NCBI RefSeq assembly: GCF_035594125.1
Contig: NC_087192.1
Span: 12,181,501-12,245,500 of the forward strand
DNA length: 64,000 nucleotides
Reading direction: 5' to 3'
DNA from: Scylla paramamosain
Taxonomy: Eukaryota > Arthropoda > Malacostraca > Decapoda > Portunidae
The notes below the pieces were generated by a model. That model was not told where the DNA came from, did no database searches, and worked only from the letters and a program-made list of their open reading frames with translations. Both the position numbers and the translations under genes were made by a program. How positions within the stretch are numbered: the first letter of the stretch is position 1; every line of letters begins with the position of its first letter. Below, one piece after another: positions 47,475-61,579 of this stretch.

Positions 47475-47504
47475 TATTGTTACTAATATTATTAATACTA
47501 ATAA

Positions 47505-47564
<60 letters not shown>

Positions 47565-47602
47565 CTACACCTTGTATTGTTACTAATAATATTAACACTA
47601 AT

Positions 47603-47658
<56 letters not shown>

Positions 47659-47707
47659 TCCCTCCCCCTTCCCCGTCCTCCTCTTCCTTCTCTCCTTTCC
47701 CTCCATC

Positions 47708-47770
<63 letters not shown>

Positions 47771-47995
47771 TCCCCCTTTCCCTCCATCCATCCATCCTCT
47801 CTCTCTCTCTCTTTCTCTTCCTTTCTCTCCCTTCCCTGCCCTTCTCTCTCTTCCCTTCTCCCACTTCCCCACCCTCCTCTCTCTTCCCTTCTCCCCCTTC
47901 CCTGCCTTCCTCTCTCTTCCCTTCTCCACCTTCCATGCCCTCCTCTCTCTTCCCTTCTCCCTCCTCCCTGCGCTCTTCTCTCTTCCCTCCCTCCA

Positions 47996-48065
<70 letters not shown>

Positions 48066-48116
48066 CTGTGCCCTCCTCTCCCTTCCCTCCCCATTCCTTC
48101 TCTCCATCCATCCATC

Positions 48117-48180
<64 letters not shown>
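47463..48180. repeat. Long polypyrimidine tract: (CT)n arrays and CCCTTCTC-type minisatellite
   Basis: A 100-bp unit (CACTACACCTTGTATTGTTA plus flank plus (CT)n) is duplicated at 47463 and 47563 and includes the mariner right end. From 47607 to 48180 the plus strand is almost only C and T: (CT)n blocks alternate with CTCTTCCCTTCTCC and CCATCCATCC units. Long S/L or R/E ORFs here are artefacts. Confidence 0.95.
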
Positions 48181-48182
<2 letters not shown>

Positions 48183-48586
48183 CCCCTTCATCTCCCTTGT
48201 CCCTTATCTCTGACAGATAAGTGGGAGAGGTGACAGGGAGGGAGGTTTCAGACAAGACAAAAGAGGAAGGGGAGAAAAGGAAAAAGGGAAGGAAGGGACA
48301 TAACCAAAGAAGAAGAGTACATGGGGCAAGGAAGTGGAGGAAGGGTGAAGGAGGAGGATGGGGAGAAAGTAGAAAGAATAAATATGAGAACCAAGGGTGA
48401 GGAGTGAGTGAAGACTTAAGGGAGAGAGGATGTATTGAGAAATAAGTATTCTCTTTCCCTGTCCTCCACTCCTTTTCATTTTCCTCCATCCATTTCCTTC
48501 GCATTTATGCTCCTTCCATCCATTTTCATTCTCAATCAACTTTTCATTCATTCAACTTTGCAATCCTCAAGATTGTTCTTATTCTC
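48181..48586. repeat. Purine-rich stretch opposite the pyrimidine tract
   Basis: About 48225-48450 is G/A-rich on the plus strand (GGGAGGGAGGTTTC, GGAAGGAAGGGACA), switching back to pyrimidine-rich after 48450. It gives imperfect inverted symmetry with 47607-48180. No gene was seen. Confidence 0.6.
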
Positions 48587-51500
48587 TTTTTTTTTTTTTT
48601 TATACAAATTTACATCATATGTGTTTACAGAGTTGCTGTACATATACTTTATATATTTAATACAACAAATTAGGCTAAAGAAATCACTTAATGCCTTCTA
48701 TCAGAAAGCTTCTCTCTGTCCTGTCTGTGGCAACCACACATTCACTGCAGTCTTGAACTGCTGTCTGCTCCAGTGCTCATCACTTGGCTGCATGGTAACA
48801 AACGCATTCCTCCAGCCGATGTACGTATTCAGAAACTGTCTTTGTTGGTGCCACGTTCTGCAGCTGGGCTGGAGCAGCTCCCCAGGGGCGCGTGTGACAG
48901 CTCTGGTGGTGACTTCAGCATGTCAGGCAGGCTGCCAGAGAGCCTGTAGGTGCAGCACCACTTGGTGTTGCACCCTGAACATGATGGTGAGGCTCGCCAT
49001 GTCCCGCTGGTGCTGGAGGGTGTGCAATGCAGGCTGAGGGCTGAGTTCACTGTTCCTGATGAGCTTCGCCACTCGGTCCTGCACCCTGTCTAGGAGAACA
49101 AGGTGCGCCCCAGACCAGGCACGCATACTCCAAGGAGGAGCGGACCTGCACCTTGTAAAGCAACTCTAGTCCCTTGGAGTCAAGGAGGCAGGAGATCCTC
49201 CTCAGGGATACCAGCTTCCCCAAGGCCTCTCCAGCGAGTCACTCCACGTGGGTCCTGAAGGTCAACTTACGGTCATAAGTGACCCCCAGCACCTCCACCT
49301 CATCCCGCGGCATCAGTGTCTCCCCGTTGAAGGTGAGGTGTGGGCCTCTACTCGTCCTGTTGATAGTGAGCTGCTGGGTTTTGTGAGCAGCAAACTTTAC
49401 TTGCCACTTCCTTCCTCAGGCTGCAATGCGGCTCAGGGTGGCGCCGATGTCACGACTGGCTGCAGCTTCCTCCTCCAGTCCAAAGCTGTGATCTGCAAAT
49501 GCCTTCGCAGTAGGAATGAGGTGCATCAGATCATTGACATACACATTCCACAGCAAAGGGCTGAAGCAGCTCCCTTGAGGAACACCTGCCCTTATGGGCT
49601 GTGGCTTTGATTCCTGCCCACTGATGATTACTTTGAGATGTCTGTCTCTTAAGTAATTCTCAAGGAGCTGGAGGAGTGCCCCATCCACACCTACAGTACG
49701 GAGCTTTGTGATGAAGGCTGCAAGCCACACTTTGTCGAATGCCCCCTCGATATCAAGAGCCACGATTGCCATGGTCTTCCCTTGGTCCAGGGCCCCACTC
49801 CACTCCATCGAGAGAGGAGCAGGTGCAGGTCTGCCACCAACCTCCCCTGCCTGAATCCAAACTGTCTGTTGCTCAGCAGGTGGTGCCTCTCGAGGTGCCC
49901 AAGGTGCCACATAACTCTCAAGACCACAACAGTTTCCAGTACTTTGCTCAGCACAGGCAGCAGGGACATGGGTCTGTAGTTTTTTGCCTCTGTCTTTGCA
50001 TTTTTCTTGTGCAGTGGCACCACACTACTCCCCTTCCACATTTCAGGCCATGTGGTGGTGCCAAGGCAGTGGTTAAAGAGTGAAGCAAGAGGACGCACCA
50101 GCTCTACAGCACACTGACATAGTACGCGGGAACTAATGTCCTGTGGCGCCACCGCTTTTCTCTCGTCCAAGTTTGCGAGTATCACTTTCACTTCCTCTTC
50201 ACTTGTGTTCAGTCACTAGTGTTTCTTTCACAATTTGAGGGAGTAGCAGAGACGGTTTTTCAGGGTCGGAGATGCACATCTTTTCAGCAAAGTGCTTGGC
50301 CAGGAGGTCCACCTTGTCACGAGCAGTGTGGGCAATGCTGCCATCTACCCAGTGGAGTGCAGTGATGGAAGTGCCCTTCAACTCACCCTGCTGGTCCTTG
50401 ACAAGGCTCCACCACTGTTTACAACCAACCTGGCCTCCCCTTAGCTTACTCTTGAGGTTAGCTTTCCACTGCTCCACTGCCCATGCTAGCGTGGTATTCA
50501 TGTGCTTTGTTGCCTCTCGGTGCCTTAACCTGTTCCTGGCAGTAGGGTGTCTCTTAAGAGCATGCCAGGCTCAGTACTTGGCATCAGAGGCAGCGTAGCA
50601 TGCAGGGCCAAACCAGGGCTAGTCTGATGCCTTGGTTTTGTGGTCCAAATGCAGCACCCAGCGGGCCTGCAGGGCGTGGAGCAGCTGGGTGAGCCGCCTC
50701 ACCTGCTGGTTAGCATTGCCACACAGCACGTCTCCCCAGTCTGTAGTCCTCAAGGTGGCACGGAGTGCATCCCAGTCAGCAGCCTCCCACCTCCAGAGGA
50801 TGCAGGTGAAGCTCTCCCTCCTCTCATGGTGTCCTGAATTGTATCCTGGTGAGGTCAGCCACATGGTCTGAGGTGCCCACAAAGTCAAGTGGAGAACACT
50901 GTACTGTGTGGGAGGGAGGTCCATCACTACTGGGTCCAGGGATGATCCAGACCTGTGCGTGGAGAAGGTGACATAATTGTGCATGTTGTGCACAACCAGT
51001 AGGGAGTTAAAAGTGTCTCTCACCGTATGCTGGTTCAGGTTGCCAGTCACTACCACACTGTCACACTGACTGGCCAGCATGAAAGTGTCCAAGTTTTCTG
51101 ACAGGTAGTCTAGCAACACTGTTCCCTGCAATGGATGCCGATAGCAGCCCACACACAACAGACCTTTCCCGTTACTGTGAGTTATTTTTAATACCAATAA
51201 CTCAAGTTCCCTGGGCACGGGTGTGGGAGGCTCTACCACCTGAGCACTGACCATCTCTTTGTAGCAGAAGGCCACGCCCCTGCCTTGTGTAGAACGCTCT
51301 TTCCTTACTCAGGCCAAATACCCTTTAACAAGGGCATAATTATCTGGCACCTTGGAATCGAGGTCTCACACACAAACACTAAATCTACATTATTCTTAAT
51401 GATAATATTGAGTGAGCTCTTCAACGTTCATATGGAAGCCTCTCACGTTGTCCGACACTATCTTAAGTTCACTACTGGCTGGCTTGTAGCATCGCTGGAT

Positions 51501-51726
51501 AGTGTTGGGGAGCTGCTCCATACTGGAAGCCATAGGGGTGAGGGGCAAGGGGCCTGGGGAATCGCAGAGCTGGCGGCCCTATAAGGATTACCGGTGGGGG
51601 CTCAGCCAGCCTCTGGCGTGAAGCAGGCTGTTGAAGCTGCCAAGCAATGTTTCTCAGTGCAAGTAACATTTCCTGGCCACTCTGCTTCACTGCCTGCACC
51701 AGCTCTTGCTGCCTCTTGTCTAAAAC
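48587..51726 (-). mobile_element. J4 LINE, 5'-truncated, decayed (endonuclease + RT)
   Basis: The poly(A) tail is seen as T at 48587-48602. On the minus strand from the right: the end of a preceding region (QQELVQAVKQSGQEMLLALR at about 51690), endonuclease pieces (LLCVGCYRHPLQGTVLLDYL, VVVTGNLNQHTVRD, where the GDxN Asp is Asn), linker, RT blocks NYRPMSLLPVLSKVLETVVV, FGFRQGRLVADLHLLL, IVALDIEGAFDKVWLAAFIT, AGVPQGSCFSPLLWNVYVND and AKAFADHSFGL (catalytic DD lost), then the jockey-type C-terminus (LLDSKGLELLYKVQ-like, 49150). Stops occur at 50198, 50618 and 49415. Its GC content is higher than its surroundings. It abuts the CR1/L2-like LINE at about 51726. Confidence 0.82.
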
Positions 51727-52982
51727 TGTGTATTTACCTAGTTGTGAAATACAGGACAAGAGCCACACTAGGCTCGTGCTGTCCCATCTCCATATCAACT
51801 TTTATCTAGATTTTCTTTAAATTTATTAATTGTCTTTACACACACAGTCTCATCCTTAAGTTCATTCCACACTGTTATACTTCTGTGTGGGAAGCTATGT
51901 TTCTTGATGTCTCTTCTGCAAACACTCAATCTCCTTCCATGCCCTCTTGTGTCTCTCGTATCTTGTATCAAGAGGTCTTCTTTGTCCAACTTTTCCATTT
52001 CTTCTAATATTCTATATATTACTATCAAATTGCCTATTTCTCTCCTTTTTTCTAGTGTAGTCAGGTCCAATCTCTTCAACCTTTCCTCATAACTATACTC
52101 TCTTAAAGTTTGTAGGGATTTTAGTTGCAGCTCTCTGGATTCTTTCTAACTTTCTTGTATCCTTTTTCAAACTTGGCGACCACACTAATGCTGCATACTC
52201 CAATCTCGGACATATCATCACTGTTATTAGTTTTTTTACCATATCTTCATCAATATAGGAGAAAGCTGTCTTGATGTTTCTCAGCAGATTCTATGTTTCT
52301 CCTATAATTTTGTTTGTGTGCTTCCCAAATGATAAATTAGCAGCAATAATTACTCCTAGGTCTTTTTCTTCTGATCTTATAGAGATTTCCTCATTCCCTA
52401 AGTAATTGTTGCCAACTGGTCTTTTCACACTTCTTCCAAACCTCATCACACTACATTTTTTAGCATTAAACTCCATATTCCACCTCAATAACCAATCATT
52501 GATCTTAATTAAGTCCTCATTTTAAGAATTGCAATCCTCTTCATTTGTTACTTTCCTCATAATCTTAAGTGTCATCAGCGAAAAGGTTCATGTAACTTTC
52601 TACACCTTTTGTCATATCATTTACATAAACTGTGAACATAATTGGTGCAAGTACCAAACCTTGTCAGACTCAACTTATTACCGTTCTCCATTTCGACCTG
52701 CTGCCTTTAATTACTGTCCTCATTTCTCTGTTTGTCAAAAAGTCAGTCATCCACTTTAACAGTGATCCACCAAGTACTCCAATTTTTTCCAATTTCCATA
52801 TTAGTCTTCTGTGTGGAACTTTATTGAATGCTTTTCTCAGATCTAAGTATATGCAGTTGTCCCATCCATTTCTTTCTTGCACTATATCTATTACTCTTGA
52901 GTAGAAACTTATCAAATTCATAACACAAGATCTTCCTTTTCTGAAAACAAACTATTTCTCTGTTATCACCTTGTTGTCTAAC
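51727..52982 (-). mobile_element. CR1/L2-like LINE (copy 1), 3' half
   Basis: Minus-strand RT blocks after the insertion point: NKVITEK, RKGRSCVMNLISFYSRVIDI, WDNCIYLDLRKAFNKVPHRR (usual AFD changed to AFN), LLKWMTDFLTNREMRTVIKG, MRWNMEFNAKKCSVMRFGRS, RSEEKDLGVIIAANLSFGKH and finally CRRDIKKHSFPHRSITVWNE, TINKFKENLDK. The 3' UTR has GCCTAGTGTGGCTCTTGTCC and ends near CACAACTAGGTAAATACAC. The YxDD region (about 52600) is damaged. The same protein continues upstream at 57726-59850. Confidence 0.83.
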
Positions 52983-55081
52983 AGGAGGAGGCAGTAGACA
53001 CCTGACGAAACGATAATTACTCCCAGTGAGGTCTAAAGCACTGTTCAGGGGGAGCTGTGAACTTATCATTAAACCCAGCTGTGACCTCACTGAACGTTTC
53101 CCTTTGTGTCTCACAACACAAGGGGGCAGTCACAGCCTGCCCTCTAAAGACAACTCTCTTCCTCCACACAAAACTACAAGCACCTAATAACACACACACC
53201 CTTCACTCAAAAATGTTAAAATCATCATGGCGACTCCTACACCAGCCTCGGAATCCCCATCTGGGGAGGGGACCATAAATGTTGCCAGGTCGGACTGCCT
53301 TTCTGTCGATGACCCTGTGTCTTGACACCCCCCTCAACTTTTTCTTCATTAAATTCTGCAACATTCACGGTCTAAGATCTAATTTTCAATCTGTAGAACA
53401 CCACCTCTCCTCTTCTAAACCTCATCTTTTCCTCACTGACACTCAGGTGTCTGAGGCAACTGACAGTAGCCCCTTTTCTGTTCCCTCCTACTTTCTCTAT
53501 CCTCATTTTCGATCCAAAGCTGGATGCTGCGTTTATGTGCACAATGACTTAACCTGCTCTCGTGCCCACGCTCTTGAATCTTCCGAGTTTTCCACCATCT
53601 GGCTACGACTACAGAGTCACTCTCATACTAAATTTATCTGTGCTGTATACCTCTCTCCTAACTCCTCTGACTATAAGAAATTCTTTGACTACTTAACTTC
53701 CAAAGTGGAGCACATTCTGACCCTCTTCCCTTTTGCAGAAATCTCCATTCTTGGAGATTTCAATGTTCACCACCAGCTTTGGCTTTCCTCTCCCTTCACT
53801 GACCATCCTGGTGAACTAGCCTACAACTTTGCTATCCTCCATGACCTAGAGCAATTGGTGCAACACCCTACTCGTATTCCTGACCGTCTTGGAGATACGC
53901 CCAACATTCTTGACCTTTTCCTGACCTCTAATCCTTCTGCTTATGCTGTCACCCTTTCTTCTCCGTTGGGCTCCTCCGATCACAATCTCATATCTTTATC
54001 TTGTCCTATCATTCCAATCCCTCCTCAGGATCCCCCTAAGCAAAGGTGCCTCTGGCGTTTTGCCTCTGCTAGTTGGGGGGACCTGAGGAGGTATTTTGCT
54101 GATTTTCCTTGGAATGACTACTGCTTCCGTGTCAGAGACCCGTCTTTGTGTGCTGAGCGCATAACAGAGGTGAATGTCTGGCATGGAGGCATGCATTCCT
54201 CACTCTTTTTCTCGTCCTAAACCTTCTAAACCTTAGTTTAACACAGCTTATTCTCATGCTATACATGATAGAGAGGTGGCCCACAAAAGGTACTTAAGCC
54301 TTCCATCACCAGAATCTCATGCACTTTATATTTCTGGCCGGAACCATGCCAAGTCTGTTCTCCAACTAGCCAAAAACTCCTTCATTAACAGAAAATGTCA
54401 AAACCTTTCAAGATCTAACTCCCCTCGTGATTTTTGGCATCTAGCCAAAAATATCTCCAATAACTTTGCTTCTTCTTCTTTCCCTCCTCTACTTCAACCA
54501 GATGGCACCACTGCTATCACATCTATTTCTAAAGCTGAACTCTTTGCTCAAACCTTTGCTAAAAACTCTACCTTGGAAGATTCTGGGCTTGTTCCTCCCT
54601 CTCCTCCACCCTCTGACTGCTTCATGCCACCTATTAAAATTCTTCGCAATGATGTTTTCCATGCCCTCGCTGGCCTAAACCCTTGGAAGGCTTATGGACC
54701 TGATGGGGTCCCTCCTATTGTTCTCCGAAACTGTGCCTCCGTGCTTGCACCTTGCCTAGTCAAACTCTTTCAGCTCTGTCTGTCAACATCTACCTTTCCT
54801 TCTTGCTGGAAGTTTGCCTACATTCAACCTGTTCCTAAAAAGGGTGACCGTTCTAATCCCTCAAACTACCGTCCTATTGTTTTAATTTCCTGCCTATCTA
54901 AAGTTTTTGAATCTATCCTCAACAGGAAGATTCTTAAACATCTATCACTTCACAACCTTCTATCTGATCGCCAGTATGGGTTCCGTCAAGGCCGCTCAAC
55001 TGGTGATCTTCTGGCTTTCCTTACTGAGTTTTGGTCATCCTCTTTTAAAGATTTTGGTGAAACTTTTGCTGTTGCCTTGGA
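52983..55081 (+). mobile_element. J1 LINE composite, segment C (5' end to mid-RT)
   Basis: It starts with the standard J1 5' terminus, has the 5' UTR and ATG (53227), and follows J1 to about residue 620 ([14 protein letters not shown]). It then breaks at TGGA (55078-55081) and the sequence turns onto the opposite strand. Lesions: a frameshift near 53313 and a stop near 54233 (Trp to stop). Endonuclease motifs [13 protein letters not shown] and [10 protein letters not shown] and RT block [17 protein letters not shown] are present. Confidence 0.92.
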
Positions 55082-57340
55082 GGAATTGAGTTTTTGAGGC
55101 ATTGAACAATACCAAGTTTGCTCTGCCCCAATCAGAAATTTTAGAAAGATCAGAAGTCAGGCGTTCTGTGGCTTCCCTGCGTGATATGTTTACCTCCTGA
55201 AGGGTTGGACGTCTATGAAAAGACGTGGAAAAGTGCAGGGTGGTATCATCAGCGTAGGAGTGGATAGGACAAGAAGTTTGTTTTAGAAGATCATTAATGA
55301 ATAATAAGAAGAGAGTGGGTGACAGGACAGAACCCTGAGGAACACCACTGTTAATAGATTTAGGAGAAGAACAGTGACCGTCTACCACAGCAGCAATAGA
55401 ACGGTCAGAAAGGAAACTTGAGATGAAGTTACAGAGAGAAGGATAGAAACCGTAGGAGGGTAGTTTGGAAATCAAAGCTTTGTGCCAGACTCTATCAAAG
55501 GCTTTTGATATGTCCAAGGCAACAGCAAAAGTTTCACCAAAGTCTCTAAAAGAGGATGACCAAGACTCAGTAAGGAAAGCCAGAAGATCACCAGTCGAGC
55601 GGCCTTGACGGAACCCATACTGGCGATCAGATAGAAGGTTGTGAAGTGATAGATGTTTAAGAATCTTCCTGTTGAGGATAGATTCAAAAACTTTAGATAC
55701 GCAGGAAATTAAAGCAATAGGACGGTAGTTTGAGGGATTAGAGCGGTCACCCTTTTTAGGAACAGGTTGAATGTAGGCAAACTTCCAGCAAGAAGGAAAG
55801 GTAGATGTTGACAGACAGAGCTGAAAGAGTTTGACTAGGCAAGGTGCAAGCACGGAGGCACAGTTTCGGAGAACAATAGGAGGGACCCCATCAGGTCCAT
55901 AAGCCTTCTGAGGGTTTAGGCCAGCGAGGGCATGGAAAACATCATTACGAAGAATTTTAATACGAGGCATGAAGTAGTCAGAGGGTGGAGGAGAGGGAGG
56001 AACAAGCCCAGAATCGTCCAAGGTAGAGTTTTTAGCAAAGGTTTGAGCAAAGAGTTCAGCTTTAGAAATAGATGTGATAGCAGTGGTGCCATCTGGTTGA
56101 AGTAGAGGAGGGAAAGAAGAAGAAGCAAAGTTATTGGAGATATTTTTGGCTAGATGCCAGAAATCACGAGGGGAGTTAGATCTTGAAAGGTTTTGACATT
56201 TTCTGTTAATGAAGGAGTTTTTGGCTAGTTGGAGAACAGACTTGGCATGGTTCCGGGCAGAAATATAAAGTGCATGAGATTCTGGTGAAGGAAGGCTTAA
56301 GTACCTTTTGTGGGCCACCTCTCTATCATGTATAGCACGAGAACAAGCTGTGTTAAACCAAGGTTTAGAAGGTTTAGGACGAGAAAAAGAGTGAGGAATG
56401 TACGCCTCCATGCCAGACACTATCACCTCTGTTATGCGCTCAGCACACAAAGACGGGTCTCTGACACGGAAGCAGTAATCATTCCAAGGAAAATCAGCAA
56501 AATACCGCCTCAGGTCCCCCCAACTAGCAGAGGCAAAACGCCAGAGGCACCTTCGCTTAGGGGGATCCTGAGGAGGGATTGGAGTGATAGGACAAGATAA
56601 AGATATGAGATTGTGATCGGAGGAGCCCAACGGAGAAGAAAGGGTGACAGCATAAGCAGAAGGATTAGAGGTCAGGAAAAGGTCAAGAATGTTGGGCGTA
56701 TCTCCAAGACGGTCAGGAATACGAGTAGGGTGTTGCACCAATTGCTCTAGGTCATGGAGGATAGCAAAGTTGTAGGCTAGTTCACCAGGATGGTCAGTGA
56801 AGGGAGAGGAAAGCCAAAGCTGGTGGTGAACATTGAAGTCTCCAAGAATGGAGATCTCTGCAAAAGGGAAGAGGGTCAGAATGTGCTCCACTTTGGAAGT
56901 TAAGTAGTCAAAGAATTTCTTATAGTCAGAGGAGTTAGGAGAGAGGTATACAGCACAGATAAATTTAGTATGAGAATGACTCTGTAGTCGTAGCCAGATG
57001 GTGGAAAACTCAGAAGATTCAAGAGCGTGGGCACGAGAGCAGGTTAAGTCATTGCGCACATAAACGCAGCATCCAGCTTTGGATCGAAAATGAGGATAGA
57101 GAAAGTAGGAGGGAACAGAAAAGGGGCTACTGTCAGTTGCCTCAGACACCTGAGTTTCAGTGAGGAAAAGAAGATGAGGTTTAGAAGAGGAGAGATGGTG
57201 TTCTACAGATTGAAAATTAGATCTTAGACCGCGAATGTTGCAGAAGTTAATGAAGAAAAAGTTGAGGGGGGTGTCAAGACACTTAGGGTCGTCGACGGAA
57301 AGGCAGTCCGACCTGGGGACATTTATGGTCCCCTCCCCAG
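55078..57340 (-). mobile_element. J1 LINE composite, inverted segment E (open frame)
   Basis: On the minus strand this covers J1 residues from about 12 ([11 protein letters not shown]) to about 763 ([10 protein letters not shown]), without any stop or frameshift. [66 protein letters not shown] and [11 protein letters not shown] are all intact. Protein differences from copy B are few. It lacks the ATG and the C-terminus, so it cannot be a functional gene. With segment C it forms inverted arms of about 1.8 kb. Confidence 0.92.
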
Positions 57341-57725
57341 CTGTCTTCTACCGCTATTTTCATGCTAACTGCTCTTCTGATCTTGCTAACTGCATGGCTC
57401 CCCTCCTTCCGCAGCCTCGCTGCACAACTTTCTTCTTTCTCTCGCCCCTATTCTGTCCACCTCTCTAACGCAAGAGTTAACCAGTATTCTGAATCATTCA
57501 TCCCTTTCTCTGGTAAACTCTGGAACTCCCTGCCTGCTTCTGTATTTCCACCTTCCTATGACTTGAATTCCTTCAAGAGGGAGGTTTCAAGACACTTATC
57601 CACGAATTTTTGGCCACTGCTTTGATCCTTTTATGGGACTGGCATTTCAGTGGGCATTTTTTTTATTAGATTTTTGTTGCCCTTGGCCAGTGTCCTACCT
57701 ACATATAAAAAAAAAAAAAAAAAAA
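57339..57725 (+). mobile_element. J1 LINE composite, 3' tail segment
   Basis: It resumes J1 in plus orientation at about residue 895 ([19 protein letters not shown]) and, with a frameshift near 57428, runs through [20 protein letters not shown] to the 3' UTR and poly(A) at 57707-57725. Directly after it the CR1/L2-like LINE resumes. Confidence 0.9.
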
Positions 57726-59850
57726 GGTATTTCACCCATCTGTTCTTGATAATCTTTTCACAAATCTTTGCCACCACACTTGTGAGCGATACAGGTCTAT
57801 AATTTAATGGATCTTCTTTACTTCCAGTCTTGTGGATTGGGGTAATATCTGCCCGTTTCCAGTCTATGGGCACTCTACCTTTTACCAGAGTAGTGTTAAT
57901 TATAATGTGCAATGCTGAGACTAATTGTGAGCTACACTCTTTTAAAATCCAACTCGAGACACCATCAGGATCCACTGTTGGGCTTCCAACACATTCTTTA
58001 CTTCATCTACTGATGTTTTAATCTCCTTTAGGTTGGTCCTTTTTTTCTAACACTGTCCTCTCACTTCTGAAATCATTTTCCTTAATAAACACAGAATGGA
58101 AGTATCTGTTAAACACTTCAGCTACCTCTTCTGGGTCATCCACTGCCTCTTCTCCATCTTTTACCATACTTATTTCATCTTTGCTCTTTAATTTTCCATT
58201 AATGAATTTATAAAATAATTTTGGTTGTCTTTACATTTCTCCACAACATTCCTTTCAAAATTTTTCTGCTCATCTCAGCGAGTTTTGACATATTCGTTCC
58301 TCTTCCTTATGTAATTGTTCCACAGGTCCAGTCTCTTGTTTTTCTTCCACTTGTTCCATGCCTTTTTTCTCTCCAATCTAGCTGTTGCACATCTCCTGTT
58401 GTACCAATCCTTTTTGAAAAGGTTCTCTGTTGATCTTTTGGGTACCCATTTCTCTACTCCCTTATTATGAACATCCAGGAAAGCTGTCCACTTTTCCTCT
58501 ATGTCCTCACTGAAATACTTCCTAAGTTGTCCAAAATTAGTCTTGCTGTAGTTTAGCCATTCTCTTCTGTGGTCCTATTTTCTTATACTGGGGTTATTAG
58601 CCATAACTGTGGACTGAATCAGCACATGATCACTTTTTCCTATTGGGTTTATGTATTTAAGGTCTTCTACTATTTCTTGTTCCTTGGTGAAAATTAGACC
58701 AAGCCTTGAAGGTGCTTCATTTCCCCTAAATCTTGTGTCATCTGTAACCCACTGTGTCAGGAAATTCTCAATAGCCAGGTCTAGTAGCTTGTTCTCCCAT
58801 GATGACTCACTGCCTTCTGTGATCCAATACTCCCAAGATATCTCTTTACAGTTAAAGTCCCCCATCATGAGTACATCATTATTTCCCTCAAGCAGCTTTG
58901 CCAAACATGTCCTTGTGTCTTTAAGCATTTTCTTATATTCATCCTCTCTCTAAGAGTTGGAATAGGGAGGAACATAAGTTACCACAACATTACGGTATCT
59001 TCCCATATTCTGTCTTAAGCTTATTTTCAATACTTCTGCTTCCTCCACCCCATATGTGACCAATTCCACTAATAAATCTTTCCTAACTAGAAGCATCACA
59101 CCTCCTCCCCATTTATTCTTTCTATCTTGCTTCCAGAGGTTGTATTTTCCTTCACCAATATTTAATATATCCCCTTCACTTGCCAATCTAGTTTCAATGA
59201 TTCCCATGATGTCCAGTTTCTCCTCTTTTAAATAGTCTTCTAGTTCCAACACTGCTGACATTAGTCCATTCATGCTCATGTATGCTACTTTTAGTCTTCT
59301 CCTTCCGCATTTACTTCCCTCCTGTACCACTTTCTCAACCTCATGTCCATAACCCTCCAAAAAGAACCATTTTTTCTCCACCTCTGATAGTTTTCCATTT
59401 TTTTTTCATTTGCTTCTTTTCTTTGTTCATTTATAGTATCTCTCTCTCCTCTGGTTCTATCTTTTTTTTATCCACACTTGTTTGTATTCTTCCACCTAGG
59501 CCAGTTTCCAGGAATTACTCGGTGTTTCTTCAGCTGCCACTTGTGACCTAAACTTTATTTTCATGGGATGCTGTCCACCCCCAACATATCTACCCAATAT
59601 TTTAATTTCTTTGATCTCTCCAGTTGGCTCTTTTTCTTCTTGTAATGTCTCCACTAATTTTTCCACACATACCTTTTCCTTCTTTTCTGTTTCAGTCCAC
59701 TGAGGTGTACACTCTTCCTTAAGGCTGAATACCACAACAGTTTTTTCTTATCCACAGTGTCTCTCACTAAATTTTCTTTCTGTTTTATAACTTGAACAAC
59801 TTTTTCTGTTAGCTTTGTGTCGTTTGCCTTTGTTTATTCCTCCACAATTT
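57726..59850 (-). mobile_element. CR1/L2-like LINE (copy 1), ORF1 end, endonuclease and RT start
   Basis: On the minus strand from the right: an ORF1 C-terminal RRM-like piece (KEIKILGRYVGGGQHPMKIK, FRSQVAAEE; 59496-59735), then endonuclease (LKVAYMSMNGL, LDIMGIIETRLASEGD, WGGGVMLLVRKDLL, VLMMGDFNCKEISWEYW and GKSDHVLIQS; 58575-59381 with one internal stop at 58947). A linker follows (KNKRLDLWNNYIRKRNEYVK), then RT blocks MDPDGVSSWILKECSSQLVS, RADITPIHKTGSKEDPLNYR and VAKICEKIIKNRWVKYL. The frame stops at the J1 insertion (57725) and resumes at 52982. Confidence 0.83.
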
Positions 59851-59885
59851 TCCTAAAATCAATTTTTTTTTTGTGTGTGTTTTGT

Positions 59886-61576
<1,691 letters not shown>

Positions 61577-61579
61577 ATG

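Noticed and set aside
53279..54220. 313-codon ORF starting [10 protein letters not shown]
   Set aside because: The first ~17 codons are out of frame with J1; the true start is the ATG at 53227 with a frameshift near 53313.
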